Below, one piece after another: positions 17,206-25,533 of a stretch of 64,000 nucleotides of DNA. Below the pieces are notes generated by a model, which saw only the letters and a program-made list of their open reading frames with translations, was not told the origin of the DNA and did no database searches. Source of the DNA: Providencia alcalifaciens (lineage in GTDB: Bacteria; Pseudomonadota; Gammaproteobacteria; Enterobacterales; Enterobacteriaceae); contig NZ_OU659204.1 in NCBI RefSeq assembly GCF_915403165.1, positions 1,984,001-2,048,000 on the forward strand. The letters are read 5' to 3'. Numbering within the stretch: position 1 is the stretch's first letter; every line of letters starts with the position of its first letter. The position numbers and the translations under genes were made by a program.

Positions 17206-18381
17206 ATGCTAAAAATGATAAACCAAATCCAACACTATGATTGGGGAAGTAAAACTGCCCTCAATGAACTGTATGGTTATCCTAATCCAGATAATTTACC
17301 TATGGCTGAACTTTGGATGGGCGCTCACCCCAAAGCCAGTTCTGAGGTCATATCCCCCTTAACACATCAGAAAATCTCGTTAAACGCATTCATTAAAGAA
17401 AATCCAGAGAAAATACTGAGTAAACATATTGCCGAGCGCTTTGGCCGCCTGCCTTATTTATTTAAAGTGTTGTGTGCAGCTCAGCCTCTATCTGTTCAGG
17501 TTCATCCAAATAAACATGACGCAGAAATAGGATTTGCTAAAGAAAATGCGCAAGGGATCCCTGTAGATTCTCCTATACGTAATTATAAAGATGATAATCA
17601 TAAACCAGAGCTGATTTATGCATTAACCCCTTTTAAAGCAATGAATGCATTTCGTCCTATAGATGAAATTGTCGAATTATTTAGCTTTATTGCAGCAGCT
17701 CATCCTGAAATTCAACTTTTCGTTCAAACACCAAGCGAAGAACGACTTAAAAAATTATTTGCACAGATTCTTAATCTGACAGGCGATCAAAAAGATCTAG
17801 CTATAGGGGTATTAAAAGCCGCATTAAATAGCAAACAAGGTGAGCCTTGGAATTCAATTAAACAAATGGTGAACTTATATCCAGATGATAATGGTTTATT
17901 TACACCTTTAATGCTAAATATCGTTGAATTACAACCAGGTGATGCCATGTTTTTAGCCGCTAGAACGCCTCATGCCTATTTAGAAGGTGTTGGGTTAGAA
18001 GTGATGGCTAATTCAGATAACGTCTTACGAGCGGGATTGACTAGTAAACATATCGATGTTCAAGAACTGGTTGATAATATTGATTTTAAATCAATTAAAG
18101 CTGAGGATTTGTTCAATATCCCCGAAAAATCTGGAAATGTCTGGAAATATAAGATCCCAGTAGAAGATTTTTCATTTAATATATATTCTATTGACTGCTC
18201 GGGGTTATCTCTAACTAACCATGTTGCTTCAATTTTGTTTTGTATTGAAGGTAAGTTAGTATTGCGATCAGGTAATCAAGAAATAAACATGAATTCTGGT
18301 GAATCTGTTTTCTTACCTGCTTATGAGGATAACATTTCTATTAAAGGAAATGGTCAATTAGCCCGAGTATTTAATTTTTAG
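17206..18381 (+). CDS. manA: mannose-6-phosphate isomerase, class I
   Basis: A 391-residue zinc enzyme converting mannose 6-phosphate and fructose 6-phosphate. The E. coli length is identical. Family blocks include HYDWGSKTALNELYG, MAELWMGAHPKASS, the metal-binding YLFKVLCAAQPLSVQVHPNK with KPELIYAL, and the catalytic Arg in DNVLRAGLTSKHID. An AGAGAG ribosome site is 8 bases before the chosen ATG; the seven codons upstream in the same frame begin with TTG and are unlikely. It links glycolysis with GDP-mannose and mannose use. It has the same neighbours (fumC, ydgA) as in E. coli. Confidence 0.95.
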   Translation: MLKMINQIQHYDWGSKTALNELYGYPNPDNLPMAELWMGAHPKASSEVISPLTHQKISLNAFIKENPEKILSKHIAERFGRLPYLFKVLCAAQPLSVQVHPNKHDAEIGFAKENAQGIPVDSPIRNYKDDNHKPELIYALTPFKAMNAFRPIDEIVELFSFIAAAHPEIQLFVQTPSEERLKKLFAQILNLTGDQKDLAIGVLKAALNSKQGEPWNSIKQMVNLYPDDNGLFTPLMLNIVELQPGDAMFLAARTPHAYLEGVGLEVMANSDNVLRAGLTSKHIDVQELVDNIDFKSIKAEDLFNIPEKSGNVWKYKIPVEDFSFNIYSIDCSGLSLTNHVASILFCIEGKLVLRSGNQEINMNSGESVFLPAYEDNISIKGNGQLARVFNF

Positions 18382-18490
18382 GTCGTATTCTGTATTTAGC
18401 CGTTGGTACACACAGCCAAACGGGTAATAAAAACTTATATTATTTTTACATAAGTACGTTTTGTACGTACTGAAAGGATGGATGTTGATA

Positions 18491-20131
18491 ATGAAAAAGT
18501 CATTAGTTGCGGTAGGTGTTATCGTTGCTCTGGGCGCAGTATGGACTGGCGCATCATGGTACACAGGTTCAAAAGTTGAAGCTGAACTGAATAAAGTGAT
18601 TACGAATTCCAATGCGTTTGTCACCGCTAACAATCCAAGTGCTGATGTTGTCTTTAAATTAGAGAACTACAAACGTGGCGTTTTCTCTTCTCAAGCTGAC
18701 ATTGTCATTACTTCAACCACTTCTGCTGACGAAAACATCGTCTTTAAAGCGGATATCTCACACGGTCCACTGCCATTATCTCAAGTGGCTAAATTCAACC
18801 TGATGCCAAAATTGGGCGCAGTGAATGTTGAATTAGCGAATACTAAAGTGACTAAAGAGCTGTTTGAAGCAACTAAAGGCAAGCCATTCATGCATGGTTC
18901 TGCGGTTATCGGCTACAGCAAAAACGTGGATTCTAGCATTGAGCTGATCCCACTTGAGTACACAAAAGATGACGGTAAGTTCTCTTTCAGTGGCGCTAAA
19001 TTTGATATCGCAACAGGTTCTGATTTAAGCACTGTTGATGCAACTTTAGTGACTGATAGCTTAGTCATTAGCAGCACCAAGGAAGAAGGCTCTATCACCA
19101 TGAAAGGCCTGAAGCTGGTTTCTAATGTAACGAAATCTCAGCACGGCTTCTATACTGGTACTCAATCTTTCGTGATCGCAGATACCGATGTTAGCATCCC
19201 TGAAACTAAGTTCTCGTTCAAAAACCTAGACGTATCAAGTGATACTTCTATCAACGGTGATGATGTTAAAGGTAACATTTCTTACAAAATCAACGATGTA
19301 AAAGCGTTAGAGCAAAACTTAGGTTCTGGTGAACTGACTGTTGCTATCGAAAAATTAGATGCAAAAGCATTAGGCAAGTTTGTTGAGCAATACAACCAAG
19401 CACTGGCTGATGGCTTAGCAACAGGCAACCCAGGTGAAGTTAGCGAAAAAATCGCAATGCAGATGATGACCACCACTCTGCCTGAGCTGATGAAAAGCAA
19501 ACCTGTATTCACTATGAGTCCGTTCTACTGGAAAAACGATGCGGGTCAAAGTTCTATCGACCTGAGCATCACATTCAACAAGTGGAATCAAGACGAAATC
19601 ACTGCGTTAGCAATGCAAAACAAAGTGGATGAAGCGTTCAAACAACTGATCACTTCTTTTGACTTCAGCATGAAACTGAACAAGCCAATGATCATTGAGT
19701 CAATGACTCAAGCGATGATCTTAGATGGCGGCGTAGCAGTATCAGCAGAAGACAAGAAAGCGGTTCAAGAACAAGTATCTGAAGAGTTCGCAGGCGTTCA
19801 ACAAATGCTGACTGCAGATATGTTCTCTAACCCGTTCGAAGAAATGTTCATGACTGATGAACAACGTGCAGAAAAAGCGAAAGAGAAAAAACATCCTTGG
19901 ATGATCGACAGCGAAAACGATTTAACCATGACTGTTAAATTCTCTGGTAACGACCTGACCTTTAACGACGACAAATATACCTTAGCTGAATTCTTAACTA
20001 AGATGAAAATGATGCCGGGCGCAGAAGATGAGATGGGTTACGAAGAAGAAGCTCAACCTGCTGATGGTGCAGAAGTTGCAGAACCTGCAATTGAAGCAGA
20101 ACAACCAGCAGAAGCGCCAGCTGCACAGTAA
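18491..20131 (+). CDS. ydgA: YdgA family protein (DUF945), inner-membrane anchored
   Basis: A 546-residue protein with an uncleaved N-terminal anchor (KKSLVAVGVIVALGAVWTGASWYTG) followed by a large periplasmic region and an acidic Ala/Glu/Pro-rich tail from about residue 515. It is orthologous to E. coli YdgA, one of the AsmA-like/DUF945 family; no enzymatic motif is visible. The start chosen is the ATG that places the charged KK directly before the anchor; the frame extends 10 codons upstream. The coding sequence is codon-optimised in feel (regular use of common codons), suggesting fair expression. It ends at a strong terminator. Confidence 0.9.
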   Translation: MKKSLVAVGVIVALGAVWTGASWYTGSKVEAELNKVITNSNAFVTANNPSADVVFKLENYKRGVFSSQADIVITSTTSADENIVFKADISHGPLPLSQVAKFNLMPKLGAVNVELANTKVTKELFEATKGKPFMHGSAVIGYSKNVDSSIELIPLEYTKDDGKFSFSGAKFDIATGSDLSTVDATLVTDSLVISSTKEEGSITMKGLKLVSNVTKSQHGFYTGTQSFVIADTDVSIPETKFSFKNLDVSSDTSINGDDVKGNISYKINDVKALEQNLGSGELTVAIEKLDAKALGKFVEQYNQALADGLATGNPGEVSEKIAMQMMTTTLPELMKSKPVFTMSPFYWKNDAGQSSIDLSITFNKWNQDEITALAMQNKVDEAFKQLITSFDFSMKLNKPMIIESMTQAMILDGGVAVSAEDKKAVQEQVSEEFAGVQQMLTADMFSNPFEEMFMTDEQRAEKAKEKKHPWMIDSENDLTMTVKFSGNDLTFNDDKYTLAEFLTKMKMMPGAEDEMGYEEEAQPADGAEVAEPAIEAEQPAEAPAAQ

Positions 20132-20170
20132 TTGATTCTTATGGTAATTTATCCTTAAGATAAATCAAGT

Positions 20171-20199
20171 AAACGCCAGTCACACAGACTGGCGTTTTT
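20171..20199 (+). terminator. terminator after ydgA
   Basis: AAACGCCAGT pairs with ACTGGCGTTT around a 7-base loop, followed by Ts. Confidence 0.88.
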
Positions 20200-20280
20200 C
20201 TTTTTATCCCCCTCTTTTTCATTGATTTTTACTCAATTACAGACAAAATGGAGGCAATATATCTATAAGGATCATTTATT

Positions 20281-21282
20281 GTGATAAACAAACAACTCCC
20301 ACTCACGGATTTACATCGCCACCTTGATGGTAATATTCGCCCTGAAACCATCCTTTCCCTTGCACAACAACATCATATTCAGCTCCCCGCAAATGAAATT
20401 GAAGCATTACGCCCCCACGTTCAAATTATGGGACAAGAAGCCGATTTAGTGGGCTTTCTGACTAAACTGGATTGGGGTGTTGCTGTCCTTGCGGATTTAG
20501 ATGCTTGTAAGCGCGTCGCATTTGAAAACGTGGAAGATGCGTTCAACGCAGGCATCGATTATGCAGAGTTGCGTTTCTCCCCCTACTATATGGCCATGAA
20601 GCACCAGCTTCCTGTTGAAGGTGTTGTTGGTGCAGTTATTGATGGTATTGCCGCTGGCTGCCGTCAATATGATATCCAAGTCAATTTGATTGGTATTTTA
20701 AGCCGTACATTTGGACAGCAAGCTTGCGCCATAGAATTAAACGGTCTTCTCGCTCATCGAGATAAACTATGCGCCCTTGATTTAGCGGGTGATGAGTTAG
20801 GATTCCCTGGCGCTCTATTTGAAGAACATTTTACCAAAGCTCGTAATGCTGGGCTCAATATCACTGTTCATGCTGGTGAAGCCGCTGGCGCAGCCAGTAT
20901 TTGGCATGCGATCAAGCATTTAGGCGCTCAGCGTATTGGTCATGGTGTAAAAGCCATTGAGGATCCTGAACTGATTGAGTTTTTAGCAAAGAATAATATT
21001 GGTATTGAAAGCTGTTTAACTTCAAACATTCAAACCAGCACGGTCCCTTCACTGGCTCATCATCCATTGAAAACGTTTTTATCACACGGTGTATTAGCAT
21101 CGATTAATACCGATGACCCTGCTGTTCAAGGTATCGAGCTACCCTACGAATATAATGTTGCTGCACCGCAAGCTGGCCTAACACCGGCTGAAATTGAGCA
21201 AGCCCAACGTAATGGTTTAACCATGGCATTCCTCTCAGAGAGCGAAAAAGCCGCATTAACACGTAAAGCGGTTAATCGATAA
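20281..21282 (+). CDS. add: adenosine deaminase
   Basis: A 333-residue zinc deaminase converting adenosine or deoxyadenosine to inosine forms. Zinc ligands HxH are in [14 protein letters not shown], the third His in [10 protein letters not shown] with catalytic Glu, and the HGVKAIED and NTDDPAVQG motifs close the site. The start is a GTG preceded by AAGGATC; the product begins [12 protein letters not shown]. The E. coli protein is 333 residues, the same length. It is a single-gene unit between ydgA and the second Ter site, matching the E. coli order. Confidence 0.95.
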   Translation: MINKQLPLTDLHRHLDGNIRPETILSLAQQHHIQLPANEIEALRPHVQIMGQEADLVGFLTKLDWGVAVLADLDACKRVAFENVEDAFNAGIDYAELRFSPYYMAMKHQLPVEGVVGAVIDGIAAGCRQYDIQVNLIGILSRTFGQQACAIELNGLLAHRDKLCALDLAGDELGFPGALFEEHFTKARNAGLNITVHAGEAAGAASIWHAIKHLGAQRIGHGVKAIEDPELIEFLAKNNIGIESCLTSNIQTSTVPSLAHHPLKTFLSHGVLASINTDDPAVQGIELPYEYNVAAPQAGLTPAEIEQAQRNGLTMAFLSESEKAALTRKAVNR

Positions 21283-21304
21283 CTCCCGTTATAAACCTAC
21301 CTTT

Positions 21305-21330
21305 GGGCAGAGTACCTTTCTGCCCTATTT
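21305..21330 (+). terminator. hairpin after add
   Basis: GGGCAG pairs with CTGCCC around a 9-base loop, followed by TATTT, 22 bp past the add stop. Confidence 0.65.
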
Positions 21331-21389
21331 AACCCTTCTATATTTCAAATTATCTCTGTTGCTAATTTATTTATAGTATTAGACCCATT

Positions 21390-21406
21390 AGTATGTTGTA
21401 ACTAAA
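21390..21406 (+). other. ter: second Ter site, between add and the YfeH-like gene
   Basis: AGTATGTTGTAACTAAA is a full match to the Ter consensus and identical over this core to E. coli TerB. It is in the same orientation as the site before tus, so it is a backup block for forks coming from the dif side. It lies in the 168-bp gap between two convergent genes. Confidence 0.93.
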
Positions 21407-21450
21407 CTGACGTATCAATAAAGGCAGCCATCGCTGCCTCATCGTGTTAA

Positions 21451-22428
21451 TTAATGTTTTTCTAATCGTTTGGCATATTTCTGGGCTATCACTGCACACA
21501 CCATTAATTGAATTTGATGGAAAATCATTAATGGCAGTAAAATAATTCCCACTGTTGCCGCAGGGAATAAAACGTTCGCCATCGGCACGCCGTTTGCTAA
21601 ACTCTTTTTCGAACCACAGAACAGGATGGTAATTTCATCTTCTTTGCTGAATCCAAGAAGGCGTGCTGACATCACGTTAATCACCATTACCACCACTAAC
21701 ACAACGCAAGAAACTAATGTAATGATAAACAATGAATAAGCATCGATAGTTTGCCAGATGCCCTCCACAACCGCTTCACTGAACGCCACGTAAACCACCA
21801 GAAGAATCGATGAGCGGTCAGTGGTATTAACCAATCGTTTATGGCGATTAATCCAGTTAGCAATTAACGGACGACACAAATGCCCAACAATAAACGGTAC
21901 CATTAATTGCAGCATAATTGAGCCAATCGCGTTTAAAGTGTCCATGGCTTGGCTACCATCGGTATCCATGAGCACCCCTACCAAAACAGGTGAAAGGAAA
22001 ACCCCTAAAATACTGGATGCCGAAGCGCTGCAAATCGCAGCGGCAACGTTGCCTCCTGCAACCGAGGTAAATGCAATCGCTGACTGCACGGTTGCCGGCA
22101 ATGCACATAAATAGAGAAAACCCATATACACCGTCGGTGACATCCAATGAGGCACCATGAAACGTAACGCAATACCAATAATGGGAAAGAGAATAAACGT
22201 ACTGGCAAATACCAGTAAATGAAGCCGCCAGTGCCCCATCCCTGCGACAATAGATTCTCTGGATAACTTAGCGCCATGCATAAAAAACAGTAGCGCGATT
22301 GCCGCTGTAGTTAGGTGCTGAAAAACGGTTTTGACTTCCCCTTCACACGGAAAAATACTGGCGATGACAACCACGCCAATCATGATCAACAAAAAAGAGT
22401 CTATTTTAAGTTTTGCTAATAAATTCAT
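21451..22428 (-). CDS. bile acid:sodium symporter family transporter (YfeH-like)
   Basis: A 325-residue membrane protein of the SLC10/BASS superfamily with nine to ten predicted helices. It is close to E. coli YfeH: ALLFFMHGAKLSRE, PATVQSAIAFTSVAGGNVAA with the two crossing-helix glycines, FCGSKKSLANGVPMANVLFP and the C-terminal LPLMIFHQIQLMVCAV. YfeH-type carriers are sodium-coupled organic-anion transporters whose natural substrate is unknown. The chosen ATG starts MNLLAKLKID; a longer frame of 13 codons has no support. In E. coli this gene is elsewhere, so it is an insertion in the add-ydgJ order. Confidence 0.87.
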   Translation of the reverse strand: MNLLAKLKIDSFLLIMIGVVVIASIFPCEGEVKTVFQHLTTAAIALLFFMHGAKLSRESIVAGMGHWRLHLLVFASTFILFPIIGIALRFMVPHWMSPTVYMGFLYLCALPATVQSAIAFTSVAGGNVAAAICSASASSILGVFLSPVLVGVLMDTDGSQAMDTLNAIGSIMLQLMVPFIVGHLCRPLIANWINRHKRLVNTTDRSSILLVVYVAFSEAVVEGIWQTIDAYSLFIITLVSCVVLVVVMVINVMSARLLGFSKEDEITILFCGSKKSLANGVPMANVLFPAATVGIILLPLMIFHQIQLMVCAVIAQKYAKRLEKH

Positions 22429-22648
22429 TCGATTTTCCACAAATAAAAAGCCAGTGTGAACTGGCAATATGTTGCTGACAAAGAGGGATAAAAGCGTGGT
22501 TTTTCCCTCTTTGTGTTATCAGGCGAAAATCAATGAATTGATTTTCCTCGTTGATTATTGCAACTAAAAATAGCCATTCTCAAACCAATTAGGTTTGAAA
22601 ATCGTCTAAAGCCAAGTTTCACACTGGCTTTATCTTCAACGTTGAACC

Positions 22649-23692
22649 TTAGAAAATATTTTCGATGGTACGTTTTTCTTTCGCTGATTCGATACCGGCT
22701 TCAATCAGTTTCATAATATCGATGGCTTCACTTGGCGTCACTGGATTTGGCTTACCGAGGCGGATAGCGCCATAAATGGCTTCATAGTAGCCACCATAGT
22801 TGCCTTTTTCATTGTTCCACGGCTTCGTCACCATTTCATCACCTTGTGACAGGGTCACAACACCATGATTAGGATCTTCCCCCCAATGCTCTCCTTGCGG
22901 AATCGCGCCACTTTTTAACGCATCTTCTTGAGTATCCAAACCATATTTCACGTAACTGCCTTTCATTCCATGAATGGTATAGATTGGCATTGGCGCAGCG
23001 GCAAGCGTCGTTGAGTGTAGAACCACTTTTTTATCTGCGTAATCCAGCATTGCATGGAAATAATCCACCGCTTCCGCACCCGGACGAATAATACCAAGAT
23101 CCACCGTAATCGCTTTTGGCTTGCCAAAATATTGCAGGACTTGGTCAATAACATGCGGGCCTAAATCGTACCAAATCCCTGCTCCTGGAATATTGGCTTC
23201 ACGCCAGCGTTGTCTAACCACGGGACGAAAACGGTCAAAATGAGACTCATAATATTTAATCTCACCTAAACAGCCATCTTGCAGGATTTTTTTTACGGTA
23301 CGATAGCCAGAATCCCAGCGGCGATTATGATAAACCGATAGCAATTTACCTGCATTTTCAGCGCGGTGTTGCAAATCTTCGGCTTCTTTAACATCGAGCG
23401 TAAAAGGTTTATCGACCACCACATGCTTACCTGCTGCTAGCGCTTTACAGGCTAATGGGTAGTGAGTGTCATTCGGGGTTGGGATCACCACCAGTTCAAT
23501 TTCAGCATCCGCGAAAAGCTCTTCAGGTGTCCCCACCACCTTAACATTAGGATGGTCGGCATGGACTTTGCTCGCATCGCTACTGGAGATTGTGGTTAGT
23601 TCAAACTCCTCTAACATGGCTAAAAATGGGGCATGGAAAGTTTTGCTGGCATAACCGTACCCGACAATCCCAACTTTAATTGGCTTGGACAT
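22649..23692 (-). CDS. ydgJ: Gfo/Idh/MocA-family oxidoreductase YdgJ
   Basis: A 347-residue NAD(P)-dependent oxidoreductase. The N-terminal Rossmann fold begins KVGIVGYGYASKTFHAPF, and the family Lys is in HVVVDKPFTLD (EKP usually, DKP here, as in YdgJ-type members). The C-terminal substrate domain starts near residue 130, with YDLGPHVIDQVLQYFG carrying the catalytic His. The substrate is unknown, probably a sugar or polyol derivative. It lies left of ydgK and the rsx operon as in E. coli, divergent from ydgK. Confidence 0.9.
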   Translation of the reverse strand: MSKPIKVGIVGYGYASKTFHAPFLAMLEEFELTTISSSDASKVHADHPNVKVVGTPEELFADAEIELVVIPTPNDTHYPLACKALAAGKHVVVDKPFTLDVKEAEDLQHRAENAGKLLSVYHNRRWDSGYRTVKKILQDGCLGEIKYYESHFDRFRPVVRQRWREANIPGAGIWYDLGPHVIDQVLQYFGKPKAITVDLGIIRPGAEAVDYFHAMLDYADKKVVLHSTTLAAAPMPIYTIHGMKGSYVKYGLDTQEDALKSGAIPQGEHWGEDPNHGVVTLSQGDEMVTKPWNNEKGNYGGYYEAIYGAIRLGKPNPVTPSEAIDIMKLIEAGIESAKEKRTIENIF

Positions 23693-23821
23693 GTTGACCT
23701 CACATTAGTGACATATTTTGCTATTTTAAAAAAGTACCATCAGAATGAATCAATTAGCAAATAAATCTATGATAGGATTATTATTTATCTGTATTATTTT
23801 ATGATAAGGGATCCCTTATTT

Positions 23822-24262
23822 ATGACTTCTGTTTATAACGCGGACCGTATTACTGGCTGGCTATTAGTCCCCGCTAGCTATTTACTGCTGACATTATTTG
23901 CTGCTTGCAGCATGACCGTGATGTACTGCATTAAGTTTTATGAAATTGTGACCACCGTTGAAAGCTGGAGTAGTTTCATTACTCCTCAGTGGTATTTATC
24001 ATTCGCTATTAGCCTCGCTATGTCACTTTTTAGCGTGCATATGGCGCAATTGATGTTTAAACGTTCTCGCCATTTCCCCCGTCGTTTTACTATCTGGTTA
24101 TTAGCATTAATGTTAATCGGGCTAAAAACCTTCGCCTTTTCCCCGATTGATGACCAGACAGCCTTACAAATCCTTGCGTGGCCACTCTTAGGGGCTGCTT
24201 TTTTCGTCCCATATATGAAAGTTTCTAAACGTGTGAAAATGACTTTCACACAAGATCGATAA
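23822..24262 (+). CDS. ydgK: YdgK family membrane protein (DUF2569)
   Basis: A 146-residue protein with four predicted membrane helices, beginning TSVYNADRITGWLLVPASYL, where ITGWL matches the DUF2569 opening R-I-G-G-W-L. It is in the E. coli ydgK position just before rsxA. Function is unknown, but its constant place before rsx suggests a link with that membrane complex. The ATG used has AAGGGA ten bases upstream; an in-frame ATG seven codons earlier has none. A terminator follows, so it is not firmly co-transcribed with rsx. Confidence 0.82.
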   Translation: MTSVYNADRITGWLLVPASYLLLTLFAACSMTVMYCIKFYEIVTTVESWSSFITPQWYLSFAISLAMSLFSVHMAQLMFKRSRHFPRRFTIWLLALMLIGLKTFAFSPIDDQTALQILAWPLLGAAFFVPYMKVSKRVKMTFTQDR

Positions 24263-24299
24263 GCATCACAAAAATAGCTTTGATATCATAGCCTCCGTT

Positions 24300-24321
24300 A
24301 AACTGACTGCGGTCAGTTTTT
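24300..24321 (+). terminator. terminator between ydgK and rsxA
   Basis: AAACTGAC pairs with GTCAGTTT around a 4-base loop, followed by Ts; it ends 28 bp before the rsxA start. Confidence 0.75.
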
Positions 24322-24349
24322 GGGCTTTTTTCTCTCTTCAGGCTATGAC

Positions 24350-24931
24350 ATGACCGACTATCTTCTACTTTTTATTGGGACAGTGTTAGTCAACAACTTT
24401 GTCCTCGTTAAATTCTTGGGATTATGCCCATTTATGGGTGTATCAAAAAAACTAGAAACTGCCATTGGGATGGGGTTTGCGACGACGTTCGTTATGACTC
24501 TCGCCTCTATTTGTTCGTGGCTAATCGATACGTTGATCTTAATCCCACTGGATCTAGTCTATCTGCGCACACTGAGCTTTATCCTTGTGATTGCTGTCGT
24601 TGTGCAATTTACCGAAATGGTTGTGAGAAAAACTAGCCCAACGTTATACCGCTTATTGGGGATCTTTTTACCACTGATCACCACTAACTGCGCGGTTCTT
24701 GGGGTGGCTTTATTAAATATCAACCAATCCCATAATTTCTTGCAATCTGCGGTTTATGGCTTTAGTGCCGCCGTCGGATTCTCTTTTGTGATGGTGCTTT
24801 TCGCTGCGATCCGCGAGCGTTTGGCTGTCGCAAATGTCCCAGCGCCTTTTAAAGGTTCGTCAATTGGCCTGATCACGGCAGGGTTAATGTCCCTTGCATT
24901 TATGGGCTTTAGTGGTTTGGTGAAATTCTAA
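24350..24931 (+). CDS. rsxA: electron transport complex subunit RsxA
   Basis: A 193-residue integral membrane subunit (six helices) of the Rsx/Rnf complex, the same length as E. coli RsxA. It begins [30 protein letters not shown], split here as [11 protein letters not shown] and [16 protein letters not shown], and has the matching inverted half [15 protein letters not shown]. RsxA and RsxE are inverted-topology homologues that hold a shared iron-sulfur cluster through LCP and TNC cysteines. First gene of rsxABCDGE; its TAA overlaps the rsxB ATG. A frame extending 10 codons upstream runs into the ydgK terminator region and is not used. The complex keeps SoxR reduced in E. coli. Confidence 0.95.
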   Translation: MTDYLLLFIGTVLVNNFVLVKFLGLCPFMGVSKKLETAIGMGFATTFVMTLASICSWLIDTLILIPLDLVYLRTLSFILVIAVVVQFTEMVVRKTSPTLYRLLGIFLPLITTNCAVLGVALLNINQSHNFLQSAVYGFSAAVGFSFVMVLFAAIRERLAVANVPAPFKGSSIGLITAGLMSLAFMGFSGLVKF

Positions 24932-25533
24932 TGATGTCTTTGTGGATTGCGATTGGCATATTAGCCGTTTTCGGGCTGATATTTGGGCTGATCTTAGGCT
25001 ATGCCTCATTACGTTTTAAAGTTGAAGAAGACCCAATTGTTGAAAAACTGGATGCGATTTTACCGCAAAGCCAGTGTGGTCAATGCAGTTACCCAGGATG
25101 TCGTCCCTACGCAGAAGCCGTCGCCAATAACGGTGAGATGATTAATAAATGCGCTCCTGGCGGCGAGCAAGTGATGCTCAAAATAGCTGAATTGATGAAC
25201 GTGGACCCTCAGCCTATTGATGGCGATGAAGAGGCACAAAACCCCGTTCGTAAAGTGGCGGTCATCGATGAAGAAAACTGTATTGGTTGCACCAAATGTA
25301 TTCAAGCTTGCCCAGTGGATGCCATTGTCGGTGCCACTCGCGCTATGCATACCGTGATTGAAGATTTGTGTACAGGCTGTGATCTGTGTGTAGCCCCTTG
25401 CCCTACGGATTGTATTGAAATGGTACCGGTTAAAACCACAACCGCTAACTGGAAATGGGATTTAAACACCATCCCCGTTAAAAACATCACAGAAGCACCT
25501 CTTTCTTCAGTTAAAGAGGGTTCCCATGTTTAA
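24931..25533 (+). CDS. rsxB: electron transport complex iron-sulfur protein RsxB
   Basis: A 200-residue ferredoxin-type subunit. One N-terminal membrane helix (residues 4-25) is followed by a 4Fe-4S motif CGQCSYPGC near residue 50 and two 4Fe-4S repeats, [12 protein letters not shown] and [12 protein letters not shown], at about 113 and 143. It passes electrons along the Rsx chain at the cytoplasmic face. It is coupled to rsxA by a one-base overlap and overlaps rsxC by 8 bases. An adjacent ATG at 24934 could also serve as start. Confidence 0.95.
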   Translation: MMSLWIAIGILAVFGLIFGLILGYASLRFKVEEDPIVEKLDAILPQSQCGQCSYPGCRPYAEAVANNGEMINKCAPGGEQVMLKIAELMNVDPQPIDGDEEAQNPVRKVAVIDEENCIGCTKCIQACPVDAIVGATRAMHTVIEDLCTGCDLCVAPCPTDCIEMVPVKTTTANWKWDLNTIPVKNITEAPLSSVKEGSHV

